Origin: Branchiostoma floridae
Taxonomy: Eukaryota > Chordata > Leptocardii > Amphioxiformes > Branchiostomatidae
Assembly: GCF_000003815.2 (NCBI RefSeq)
Contig: NC_049979.1
Span: forward strand, 9,632,267-9,696,266
Direction: 5' to 3'
Length of the DNA: 64,000 bases
Shown: positions 48,076 to 60,100 of the stretch, piece after piece
Numbering within the stretch: position 1 is the stretch's first letter
How the letters are laid out: the number at the start of each line of letters is the position of its first letter
Position numbers and translations under genes: made by a program
Notes under the pieces: model-generated
Databases searched by the model: none
What the model saw: the letters and a program-made list of their open reading frames with translations, nothing else
What the model was told of the DNA's origin: nothing

Positions 48076-50932
48076 TTAAACCCCTAACACTAATCCAAAC
48101 CCTAACACTACTGCAAACCCTAACCAAGTTGACCAGGGTGTTGGGCTGAGTTGACCAGGGTGTTGGGCTGAGTTGACCAGGGTGCTGGGCTGAGTTGACC
48201 AGGGTTTTGAGCTGGGTTGACCAGGGTGTTGGGCCGGGTTGACTGGGCCATGTTGGTGAAGGGCCGAATTGTCCTGATACCCTGGCTGACTGAGCCCCAC
48301 AATCTTCTCGCTGGCCTCCCATAACCCTCTGCCCGCTGCAGCATCGCTGGTCCTGTTGTTAGGCTGTTTTGGTGCACAGTCACTGCAGCAAGGGGAAAAG
48401 GGAAGTTAGAATTTATTGATTTATGTGAAAAATTACAAAATCATTTAGGAGATACAAGTTTATTTGCAAATGTGCAACACTACTTGTAGGTTTGTTTATC
48501 TACTTGAGCTTTTACATGTACTTATATTAGTGATATTATTTGCACAAAAAGTATGTTCTAGTTTCTTTTTGTCAATAAATTTATTTCTTCTACACTAAAT
48601 TTCTAGGTTCTTCTTCTACAATAAATTATGCTACATTACCAGAAGTATTGTCCTGTCTTGTCCTCCAGTCCCTCTGTGACAGCACAGTGGATGGTAGTCT
48701 GGGCACCCTGCAGTGCAGACTTGCCCAACCACCTGACAGCAGTGGTGACAAAGGCACTGCGCCATGAGCCGAGACTGGGTTCCAGGTTGCTGAAGTGGTC
48801 TGTGTAGGTCACTCCTGGGTGCACCGAGTATGCTGTCACACCTGTCCCTGTTGGGAGCAAAACAATATTGGATCTTTCATTACATATATCTCAGTCAGTT
48901 GATAACAAAGACAACACTAACATACAGACCAAAGGGAAAAAGCCTCACTGTTAGGCTGGTCCAGCAAGAGGACAACATTACACAAAGCACTTACAAAATA
49001 CATGGTGGGTAGACTAGACAGACTTGAGGAGGAGGGGTCTTCCAGGGCCATGAAGGATGGAGAATGGGATGCTCTTATTTCACAGGCACTATGGCCTTAC
49101 CTGGGGAAGATGTAAGATGTGAGTTAGTTCACCATTCTTCAATGTCATAATCAGATGTATAAATATATTCAAGATACTGGCAAAGAGAAACACACTTTTG
49201 CCTGGCTGAGTCATTGACCTGGTGTTGAATTGTGCTAAGAGTTTTCAAACTTTTCTGATTCTGGATAGGAGATTAATTGATGGAGGACATTGGACAACCC
49301 AGGTAAACCAGACATGTCCATCAAATGAACAGCAGCCCAAACCGTAATTCTACAGTTTATGACTGCCCTACTCTAGTTACTCTAATCAACTTTTGATTGT
49401 CCTACACTTTCACTTTTGAGTCCATCCATACAAGACATCTTTAAACAACTGTGATGCAGTCACTTAACGTTAACACAAATCAATCTATACATGTACCACT
49501 TTTACTGTTGATTCAAGCCACTAAAACTTAATCTCCAAGCAGGTGTTGGGAGGCTAAATTGTTGTATTCTTTCTGACTGTCATACTTTTTGACATAGAAA
49601 CCAGCAGCTTAAAAATGATAAGATTTAGCCTTAAGAATCCCAACATCTGCTTGGATAGATTGGTCCAAACTACCTACCCTGCATCCTCCTTGCCAGTTCC
49701 CTGGTGAAGAAGATAAGTGCTATCTTGCTGTCCCCAAAGGCGTCTAATGGATCATACTCCCTTTTCTCCCACCGTAAGTCGTTTATTGTTTCCAGCATGC
49801 CTGCATGGTGGGCATAAGCAGCCACGGAGACGACCCTGCTAGGAGCAGACTTCTTCAGCAGGTCCAGGAGGAGGTTGGTGAGGAGGAAGTGGCCCAGGTA
49901 GTTCACTCCAAACTGCAGCTCAAACCCATCCTCTGTATGTGACTTTGGAGTCATCATCACTCCTAGAAATCACATTGAGCAAAAAAGAATGTTATTTAGG
50001 CTATCACAGAGATAAGTGCTGAAAAGACATCATACTGTGTACACTGTTTTCTGCTGGTTATATGTAAATCCATATACTAGTATTTACCAGAGTGAGGGTA
50101 CATTTTGACAGCCACCAGGCTCTAGCAGAGGTATTTTCAAAATTATACAAGTGACATTAAAACAGGAGGCCTACACTATGGACACCTTTAACCATTGTTA
50201 GATTACAGTAGGCAAACTCACCTGCATTGTTAATCAGAATGTTCAGTTGCTCTTCTGTCTCGTTGATTTTCTGAGCGAAGCTGCGTACAGAAGCCAGGGA
50301 AGCCAGGTTCAGCTGGTGCACGATGATGTTCTCATTCTTGGTTTCCTCCTTGATGTCATCAGCAGCTTTCTGAGCTCTGGTCAAATCTCGACAGGCCAGG
50401 ATGATTTTTGCACCTGTTGTTCAGCCATTACAAGACAAAAAACTTGTTCAAAGTGAGGATTGAATTAATTTTTCATAATTCTGCCTGGAATCATTGCAAC
50501 TGCCACATTTTCTAGAAATTATGAATTAGACAGCTCTACTGAATCAGCATAAGTAATTCCCTAAGGCATGTACACTTAAATACTCACTTATACAAGATAT
50601 TCCTGAGAAGGTGTAGATAACATTTTTTAACATGGCAGTCTTAGGCCACCTGGCAGAGTTGACATTACTTCCTGACCCTGAGTTATATTTTGTAAATCTG
50701 AATGATAAACCAGTGCACCTGCTGAATATGCTTAATCCACCATCTTTACTTCTGTGAAAAAAATCAATACAGATCTTCAAGATGTATCCAGTTTTACTTG
50801 TTGAAAGTTCTATGACTCACCTCGTCTTGCTAAGTCCTTGGCTGTTTCAAAGCCCATGCCCTTGTTGGCCCCAGTTATCAAAACCGTCTTCCCGTCAAGG
50901 CGGGCATTACTCCAGCACATGATACCTGGCAT
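48076..50932 (-). CDS. Retinol-dehydrogenase-like SDR, proximal copy, catalytic residues lost
   Basis: RDH11-14-type short-chain dehydrogenase/reductase. Exons 50821-50932, 50222-50413, 49678-49962, 48640-48847, 48076-48382 total 1104 bases (367 residues; relatives about 315-330). The cofactor motif TGANKGMG and the NNAG motif are intact. The active site is not: the usual VNVSS is VSVAA (catalytic Ser to Ala) and the usual YxxSK is FGDSK (Tyr to Phe). The last exon, entered through a TG/GTAATG donor giving YFCDCAPKQP, then runs through a 22-bp minisatellite and telomere-like TTAGGG units to a stop at 48076. Without that splice the frame would stop at YFW. Frames are open and all splice sites intact, so this is a possible pseudoenzyme, not an obvious pseudogene. 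It is arranged in tandem with the gene at 54852-56839. Confidence 0.85.
48124..48240. repeat. 22-bp minisatellite inside the SDR C-terminal exon
   Basis: About five units of GTTGACCAGGGTGTTGGGCTGA (plus strand), with small changes, lie fully inside an open coding frame of the minus-strand gene. Since 22 is not a multiple of 3, each unit is read in a new frame, giving a 22-residue protein period. Confidence 0.9.
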
Positions 50933-53900
50933 GGTGGATCCTTTCACTGGTTTTTGTCAGGTTTACTAAAAGTAGAGATAAGAGGTGTAAGCTAAGCCCA
51001 TATATCAGAGGGAGCTCGAGTGCCGCACTTAACGTTATAACGTTAGGCGCATAGAAATGAGCCCCCGCCAATTAACAGAGAACTTCGGTCTAGCGTTAAC
51101 GTTAACGTTAAATCGCAAATGATTATAAGCGCTCCCGAAAAAAAAACTGCCAGTCGCACTTAGAAGGCCTGCGAAGGTAGCCAGGTAGCCAGCTACTAGT
51201 GCCTCAGTCTCTTTTGTCCTCTCCGCAAATATCCAGTCGTGTAATTTAGGGCCCAATAGCTCTCGAGTCTCCTTTGTCCTCTCCGCAGATGAGACTGGGG
51301 AGCCATGATATGGCTGGATATGGCGACGGAGACTACATTAACTTAACGCTCCCGAAACAAGCCTTCATGGCGAAGGTAAATCAAGGCTACGTTGACTAAG
51401 TAGTAGTAGACAAACATATGGAGACACACCGGTGTTGAACAAGTGGCCGTAGACGTGACACTCTACCATAAATAGTTAGAAAACACTCGACATACATAGA
51501 ATTTGTTATAGTCATACTGTATATGCTAAAACAGATTATGTTTCTGTGATTCTTGGTCTGTCTAGCCGTACGGTAACGTTAACGTTTGAGAAATTTTCAT
51601 CGACATAAAAAAGAACACGACAAAAACGATCATCTACGCATCCATATGTGATGCAGACCCGCTTCCCCTACATATTTGCGACTCTAAACTAAGAGAGCTA
51701 ATAGTATTCTTCAATCTGGAGGAAAACAAAAGTCAGGTTAAAGGTTCCTATTATAAGCGTCGTAAAATCGGTAAAACATACCCACTGGTGTAAACAGAAC
51801 GTTGTGCGCGCAGAAATGAAACCTCCCTGTTATTTGGAAGAAAACAAGACGTTTCTGACCTTTGAATGGCGGGGTATACAGATAGCTGATTGGCCATCAC
51901 CAGAGTACCCATTACATTACCCAGAGTACATTTCTAAGACAACACGCAATTCGCTATTCTAGACCATTCTTTGATATACAGTGTACGGTTGAGATTATCA
52001 TTTTTGTATCACACGACGTCCTTTAGTCTGAAAGGAGGCAGTCGTATTTCAAGCTGGTCAGGCTGGATTTGGACAACACGCGGCTTGCCATTCACCTCCT
52101 TTGTGTGACAAATATAACGTACATTACATTAAATGAATTGAAAGAACTTTGAAATGAAAAAAAGGTCCAATAGTGGCTAGCTAGATACAAAAAGAACTTG
52201 GCACAATTCAGAATCTAAAAGAAGATCTACCGGCAAAACTACAGAAAACACACACTCGTGAATTGCATACAGGTACAACGTTGTAACACACAATGTTTTA
52301 TTTCGGCACTCCAATGGGAATTGTAATTTCACCCAAAGACGAAACTGCTATTGCAACCTTGCTGTTTCACGCGCCATTGAAGAACGTTAATTAACAAACG
52401 CGCACATTGAGCATTAGAGAAAGGGTCATGGCGATATCTAAGTCCAATTGAAATAATTTTCCCTCCAGATTAAATAGTCTTAATTGGCACACTGGTTCAC
52501 TTAGACGCTGGAAAAAGAGCAAGTCACATTTTTCAAGAACTTAACAAAAATAAGATTAAAAAATGCACCATTAAGTTATCATGAGTCATTGATCACCTAA
52601 AGCAGCATGACGATCTCTTATTGAAGATGACACACAGGTTCCCCTGGGTACTGATAAAAAAGCTTGCCACTCTTTACAAGAATCTTTCATCCAACAAATG
52701 TTGATAATCGGTTCATCAGAAAGGAACACCATAAAGATTTGTGAATAAATAAATAAAAGCCGATAGGCCGGGACGTCATATGGTCCATTTGAGCCCTCCG
52801 GCAGCCTTCCTCAGTACCGCAGCAGAACTTCCGGGTTTTGTATCTTTTGCCTCGGACATGCGATGCCTTTAAGGCTTAATGTGTTGTGAATGCTAGACTG
52901 CTGCTTTACATGCCAGGAAGAAGTCGTTTTGATAGGGATGATTTTGTCAAATTCGGCACAAAAAATGACAGGTTTCCATGATATTAAATATGCTTAGAGA
53001 TATGTACAATCAAAAACAACATATGCAAATTAGACTTAATTTGCATAGGCAATTGAAGAATTATACGGCCTTCAATAAGGTTATATAGAGTGAAAGCTTA
53101 ACATAGAAGGCTTGCCTAAGGGTTCTATGAATTCACAAAAATGCCCAAAAAGCGACAGTTAAACTGCTTTAAAAACAGTAATTCCAGTGTTTTCTATAGT
53201 AAGACTTGCATGGTAGGTGGAACATATGAGGTGACGAATTATGCAAAATACCTTTTTCATTTGCATGATAAATCCAAAAATGACATGATTCCTTAGTGGC
53301 AAATGATGAGGATTTCATACTTGTTGCATGTGTAAGTTAGTTAAAGGTATATATCACCTTGTATTGAAATGAGTTGAAGTCATTTGCATACTTCATAATG
53401 AAATGTAAACATGGAAAGGACTTTAACACATACACATTCACTTTCACTTTATTTTTCAGTCAGGAAGTTACATTAAGGATATTTACTAGTCTAATTTTGG
53501 TAAAGACCATTGTTTAGGATAGATTTTGCTAATTACATTATTTGCATAATCACTGAAACAAGATTAAATAAGGTACAAAAGCTCTAATATTTCATTCAGG
53601 CATGAAGTCTCTGAACTCTTGTAACATCACCTTCAGCTAGTTTCCAGAAGCAAGTAAGCATTTTACTTACTTTTTTTCCAGGAAAGCATCAAAGGAATTG
53701 ATAAAAAAATATCATGGAACATTTTAACAATTCATGAATAACAAATGGCAACCGAACAAGGTAATAATCAATATTTTCCTTCTATTTTAATAATCAACTT
53801 CCATAATTGCCAAACACACACAACACTCATTTGCATATAATCAGTTGGCCTACTAACAGGTTTCCGTAAATTTGTATAAGTTCTTAGATGACAAGTTTCT

Positions 53901-54265
53901 TTCAGGAATCTGTGGAACAGAATTCATGAAAATATAACATTTCAACTACTACCGATAATAATTGACATTCTTGAACCAACTATGTAAGAGGACATTTCAA
54001 AGGACTATGCAGTTTAATCAGCATCACGTTTCAAGTATAAATTCTTCATTATGATATGGATAATCTCATGTCAGCATTTGACGTAGTACATTGTATTTCA
54101 ATTTTTACACTTAAAAAAAAGTAGCTCTCATCTTGGAAGTAAATCTCAATTACATACACCAAAACGTTAACAGGCAATCAATCTTAGCCCTGCTACATGT
54201 TAAGACAGCGATGTTCATCGTCAAATAATTTCATGAGGTTAGAAAATCAATGGATAACAAGGTTC
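50933..54265. other. Intergenic region between the two SDR genes
   Basis: Contains the proximal SDR promoter (first few hundred bases) and, at about 52780-53600, a second copy of the dispersed repeat seen at 14885-15480, with ATTATGCAAAT-type words and CGCAGCAGAACTTC. No coding exon found. Confidence 0.5.
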
Positions 54266-54271
54266 TTTATT
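54266..54271 (-). terminator. Candidate poly(A) signal of the distal SDR gene
   Basis: TTTATT on the plus strand (AATAAA on the gene strand), about 580 bases beyond the stop at 54852. It sits at the outer edge of a repeat (about 54297-54695), so the 3-prime end may be supplied by the repeat. Confidence 0.45.
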
Positions 54272-54298
54272 CATAACCATACAACATATACAACAACA

Positions 54299-54694
54299 GC
54301 CAACATTTCAGTGACTGTCTGTTACATCTCTTTTTATCTATTGGGATTAATCACATTTGTGGAAGGATTGACATAACAGGTGACTATCACCTTTGCAAGA
54401 TGTCAACCCGGAGACCAGTCTGTAGGTTTGATCCAATCACACGGGAAAGGACCCCTACTCTTTTTGACAAGTGAGGTGGGTTCTTTAACGTGCGTGGGGT
54501 GTGTCTATCCCCAAACATGGGACCTCCATTGAACATCCTATCCAAGGGATGGCCCTACTCATTTCCACCTGAGTGAATTGAGAAAAGTCGTGTAAAGTGC
54601 CTTACACTGTTAGCAGCAACCCTTAGATGCAAGTGTGAGATATAGCTAAAGTCAGTACTGCCCTGACAAAGGTGAAAGTCACTGAAATGTTGGC
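54299..54694. mobile_element. Foldback repeat in the distal SDR 3-prime UTR
   Basis: GCCAACATTTCAGTGAC (54299-54315) is mirrored exactly at 54678-54694. Within is a GGGTTCTTTAACGTGCGTGG segment. No ORF. Confidence 0.6.
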
Positions 54695-54851
54695 TTTGTA
54701 TATACCTTGGTTCTGATTTATGACCAATTGTATATCCAATGACACAGATGTTAATCATCCTCAACCAATGACTTCTGAAAGCTGTTCCACCCAAATAAAC
54801 GAGACAGCATCCCCATGAATGTAGCTACATGTCTTGTATCACACACAGTGT

Positions 54852-56839
54852 TCATGGAGCTGGAGCTTCAGCTTGGGCAGCCCCCTCTGATGACCCCTCT
54901 GAGGCCTCCTGCTGACTGAGCCCCACAAGCTTCTCGCTGACCTCCCATAACCTCTTGGCCACACCGTCATCCATGGCCCTGGAGTTGGGGCGCTTTGGTG
55001 CACAGTCACTGCAGCAGGTGGAAAGGGAAGATATTAATAACAATATGAAACATGATAATGTCATAAATGATATAACACATCCTGTAAATGTATGATATAT
55101 AAAACCATTGCAGGCAACAATTTGCCCTTTGTTTTTGCTAGTGCTGGACCCAAAACATTTATTGTTACAGGTACTCTCACTTATGCATTAGAATACAGGA
55201 CAGGCTGCTACTCTACCTGAAGTATTGTCCTGTCTTATCCTCCAGACCTTCTGTTACAGCACAGTGGATGGTAGTCTGGGCACCCTGCACTATAGTCTTG
55301 CCAAACCACTTGGCAAACCTGTTGATGATCCCACTTTTCCAGCCCATACTGGTTCCCAAGTGTTGGTACAAGTCGGTCTTGATCACCCCTGGGTGCAGCG
55401 AGTAAGCTGTCACACCTGTCCCTGCATGGAGAAAATATGTCTTTTGGTATCTCAGTCAATTGGCCTTCCTTCATAATGTTATTAAGATGTACATGTACAA
55501 TATATAATACATAATATATATACTTAAGATGCTTGTGAAAAGAAACATGGTACCACTTTACACACACGTTTTTGAGTCAACTCAGAAAACAGGTATGCAG
55601 TGTGTAAATTGGGCAACACTTCTGTCACTGCCTCAACTTTTTTTGACTGAGAAAAGGGCGGCTATGAAAATGTTACATGATTTAGCCTTCCCCCAACATC
55701 TGCTTGGAGACTACTTACCTTCCAGCCTCCTTGCAAATTCCCTGGTGAAGAAGATATTTGCTATCTTGCTGTCCCCATAGGCATCGAAAGGAACATACTG
55801 TCTCTTCTCCCACTGTAGGTCGTCGAAGTTCAGTCTACCTTCGTTGTGAGCGTAAGAGGAGACGTTGACGACCCTGCTGGGAGCAGACTTCTTCAGCAGG
55901 TCCAGGAGGAGGTTGGTGAGGAGGAAGTGGCCCAGGTGGTTCACTCCGAACTGCAGCTCAAATCCATCATCTGTCAGTGTCTTTGGAGGTGCCATCACTC
56001 CTAAAAGCCACAAAATGCTAACGAATGTTAGAACATTACAGAGAAAAGTGCTCATGCATTAGTGACATATACTTTCATGCATGCAAACTGTTGATCAGAT
56101 GAAGATATTATATAATAAATATGTTAACCAATCCATTAATCAATGTCCTTGGCAGTTTTTTTTTAAACAGAGGTAAAGATCAATAAAGATCATTACATGT
56201 ACTTCAATCATTCATCAATCATTTTGAAAGGAATACAAGTAACAGGGGTCCTACACTATGAACACCTCTAACCATTTACCATCAAATGTTAGGTTATAGC
56301 AGGCAAACTCACCTGCATTGTTGATCAGAATGTTCAGTTGCTCTTCTGTCTCGTTGATTTTCTGAGCGAAGCTGCGTACAGAAGCCAGGGAAGCCAGGTT
56401 CAGCTGGTGCACGATGATGTTCTCATTCTTGGTTTCCTCCTTGATGTCATCAGCAGCTTTCTGAGCTCTGGTCAAATCTCGACAGGCCAGGATGATTTTT
56501 GCACCTATCGTTCACCATTCAAAGAAAAGATCTTGTTCAGACTGAGAATTTAAGATTAATTGAAGAGCTATGATGTAAAAGAAATTTCCATATAGTATCA
56601 ACTCTCATAAAAACAGTGAATTTAAAGTTAATACTTAAGCGCAGCAAAAACTCACAGACATATGAGATCTTTAATGTCTTGCTTAGCTGTTCCTAATTTG
56701 CTTCATTTCAGATGGCCTTCTATGACTCACCTCTTCCTGCTAAGTCCTTGGCCGTCTCAAAGCCAATGCCCTGGTTGGCCCCAGTTATAAGTACTGTCTT
56801 CCCGTCAAGACGGGCCTTGCTCTGGCACATCGCAGGCAT
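54852..56839 (-). CDS. Retinol-dehydrogenase-like SDR, distal copy, intact
   Basis: NAD(P)-dependent reductase of the RDH11-14 group, likely acting on retinal or other aldehydes/ketones. Exons 56731-56839, 56313-56504, 55719-56000, 55217-55421, 54852-55008 total 945 bases (314 residues, normal for the family). Motifs in order: TGANQGIG (cofactor), [12 protein letters not shown] with the catalytic Ser, and [14 protein letters not shown] with the catalytic Tyr and Lys; then SLHPGV and [10 protein letters not shown] near the end. The tail after that is Ala/Glu/Ser-rich. No N-terminal membrane helix of RDH11/12 type is present ([16 protein letters not shown]), so it may be soluble or mitochondrial; substrate is not fixed by sequence. 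The gene has the same exon phases as the neighbouring copy. Confidence 0.92.
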
Positions 56840-59800
56840 GGTAGATCTTTACACTGACCTTACGTCAGGTTTCCTATAAGTTGAAGATATAAATTTAAGG
56901 TTTAACATTGTGCCCATTAACATTGTGCCCATATATCTAGATCTTGTCTATTAAGTGACCAAAATTCTTTTTTTTCTTCTTCTGTGTGACTAACCTCAAA
57001 AAGCTGAGTCACTGGCACGGGGGTTGGGGGGTACAACTGTCTGAAGGCAGGTATGATCACTATTTGTACTATAGTTTACAAGTTTACACTAGCAGGCTTC
57101 TAGCTCCTCAGCACAGGGACATTCTCTGGCTTCAGGTATGCCTAAACACCATAAACGACCCTAAACAATCATGATCACCACAAACGGCTCTAAAATACAA
57201 TGTACGTGGGGCAAGGACCTTGTGTGACACTCTGGATTTAATCTGAATAACTTTATTGCAAGAAGGCTAATCACAAACAGAATTGTATACTTAACGAGGA
57301 AGGAAAACAAAATGTATTTTTCTTTAGATTTAGATTTATATAACGGTTAGGTAACTAATTCCATAACGTTACCGTAAGCAATATCAATTCACCTAACGTT
57401 ATATTACATATAAGTTGTGAAGGGAATATACATGAATATGCAATGTTTGAATATACATTTCTAGTATTTCTTGACCTGGTACAATCAGTTTTTCTTGCTC
57501 CTATTTATCTGTTTGTCATTTTCTTGTGACAACAGATGTCTACCGAAGGCACATTCACTACGTGCTTGTATAATTTTGAGGCTGAAACCACTTTGTATCT
57601 AGAAGTTTTATGAGTTGATAATGATAGAATTGACCTGGAATCACAGAAAAAAAATTGCAAGTCACGCAGGATCTAACGTTACTAACGATAATTTAACATA
57701 ACGGGGTTAACTATAAACGTTAACGTTTAACGGTTAACTGCAGTGAAATGGGACCCTATATGGCTACAAAACAACGTTGATCAGTTTGGAGTGTAATTCA
57801 ATCAGATGTCTCAAACATTCCTATTCCTGGTAAAGTCTGTAAAACATACCCACCCGCATAAAGTTCGTCCACAAAACTGCTGGTGCTGTTGCTGTGCGGA
57901 AGTGGTAACGTTACCTTTGGATGCTGACCTTTGACCGGCAGGGTACGCAAACAGCTGATTGGCTGCCACTAGAGTACCCCGCCTATAACTTTTCCACACA
58001 TGTCTACAATCACGGTATGAAATTGAAGATAGAGAAAAATCCCGAAACCACCAGAGAAAAGTACAATGTACGATTTACATTATAATTTGTCAGCACCACG
58101 TCCTGTATAATGTCCTTGGTCCTGAAATGCATTCAAGCAGACAGCCTGGTTTAAAATCAAGTGAGACACGTTAAATAACGTTTCCTCCTCGTACATAAAT
58201 GATTAATGTTACCTTTTTGATATCCGAATAATTCTAAGGGACTTGACGATATTTATCGGGGAAGGGGCTGGTGCATGGGGGGGGGGGGGGGGGTAGGGAT
58301 GGCCATTGAAATTTTTTTTGGCCTGGGGAGAGGGCCATCGAAAAAAAATTTGAGCCGGGGGGAGGGCCATAGAAAAGAATTGCCTTAGGGGCCTTAATAA
58401 ATACAAGCAAAACGTGCCCCTAAAATGCAGGAAATGAAGTTTCAGATGGTCAAGATTTCGATTTTTCTCTGGACGTCCCTTGCGATGGCTTGCGCCTCCG
58501 GCGCCCAGGACGCTCCGGTGCTCGTCGCCATCAAAAATCAGACAGAAATGTCATTACATTTAGCACAGTATATCAGCAAAGTTTATCCCTCAAAATGCAG
58601 AAAATCGTGTTTCAGAGGGTCCAAACTTCAACATTTCTCCAGACCTACCTTGCGACGGCTCGTGCCTTGGGCGCTCGAATTCGTGAAAATACGTTTGGGG
58701 TGTCGTCTCCCTCAAAAATAAGCTAAAACCATGTGAAGTTCTACTATAAAGGTAGCCCTGATATGATATAGCGTCCTGATTCACCCCGTTCGCCGGATCC
58801 AACTTTTGCTGATAGATGGGGTCCCAAAAAAAGGTAAAGTTCGATAATGGACCTCAGCAACTGGTTACGATACTGCAGCTGAGCTTGAAAGTTTGAGCTT
58901 TTCCAGAAGTGAAAGATAGGAATATAGATGAAAATCAATTATGCAAATGATGACCTCATTTGAATGGTTAATGAGAACAACCTATAATACTATGTTTGGA
59001 AATGATAGAATTTTTGCCATCAGGTTAACCATTTTCGAACTTGGCTTCCTTTCTACAACCGCTACACACCTTCCAAATGATTCCAACTTATACATGAAGG
59101 GTCCATTTCACACTGCATGAAAACTGCTCTTTAAGCACTCTTAAAGTGTGCTGAAAGGTACCGTATTGGCATTCTTTAAGCTACATTACGTCATGCTTAC
59201 GCATTCGGAAATATTATATTTAAGCCATGATTACGTGCGTCCGTAAAGGGCACGTAGTGGCACACATTTAAGCAACTTTTAAGCATCGTAAACTATGTTT
59301 AAATTCTCATCTTTACACAGCGTTTTTAAAAGCACCGTAAATGCTCATTGAATTGAGTGACATACGTCGACTTAAAGCGTGCGTATGGAGGTGAGGGACA
59401 AGTTTTACATGTTGGGAAATGGAAAGGGTACATTCTTTTGATGGTCTACAGGTTCTGTTAAGGAAGGGAGTCCAATGGACCATCCATTTCACAAACTTCA
59501 GGATGTGGGAGAGGGGGACCGTCCATTTTCGGAAGTTGGAGAGTGTGGGCGGAGGTGGGTATCATTTCACTAAAGGGGCATTCCACTCAAGACGGGACTG
59601 TTATTTTCCGATAGATATTAATTGTAGGAAGTGACAAATGTATAGTACGTAACATTATACGATGAAGTACCCATTAGCCCGACGCATCAAAAATCCTTCA
59701 GTCTTCTACAAAACTCCCCAAGTACCGTCTTATAAAATTAATCAATCTCAGCCTATGGCTGAATACTATGTGCCTGACAACGCCTGACTTAAGTTAGGTT

Positions 59801-60100
59801 ACGAAACTAATTTCTGGGGCGCTAAGAAAAACACGTCTTGTTATGTGTTCTTTGATATCTTGTGAACAATTATCTTCTTGGCTTGCTTAGCGCCCCTCAT
59901 GTATGCCGAAAATATTCACGATAAAGGAAGTCTCTACACGCATAGGGAATACATGGGTAGGGTCTGCGTGGGTTTCGTGAGTGTCACTTCGGTCTTCGCG
60001 TAACCCGCTACAAGTGGAATTCCATAAAACGTCGGCGGATCATGTATTCGTTGATACATTATCTATTTCAATATAACACTCCCTTCTGCAGTGGAATGAG
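56840..60100. other. Region without recognised genes, repeat-bearing
   Basis: Holds the distal SDR promoter. Near 58276-58294 there is a poly-G run followed by GGGCCATxGAAAAAA-type units, and at 58420-58545 and 58590-58715 two diverged direct-repeat units of one dispersed family (both start near CC(C)T(C)AAAATGCAG). The ORFs here belong to these repeats. No exon support. Confidence 0.5.

Noticed and set aside
48636-48860. Proximal SDR ending at YFW (stop just after TGG)
   Set aside because: A GTAATG donor sits at that point and splicing gives YFCDCAPKQP, the family pattern, so the stop is likely intronic; it remains a possible short isoform.
58425-58721. Plus-strand frame with signal-peptide-like start
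   Set aside because: It lies within two copies of a dispersed repeat and has no domain or exon signals.
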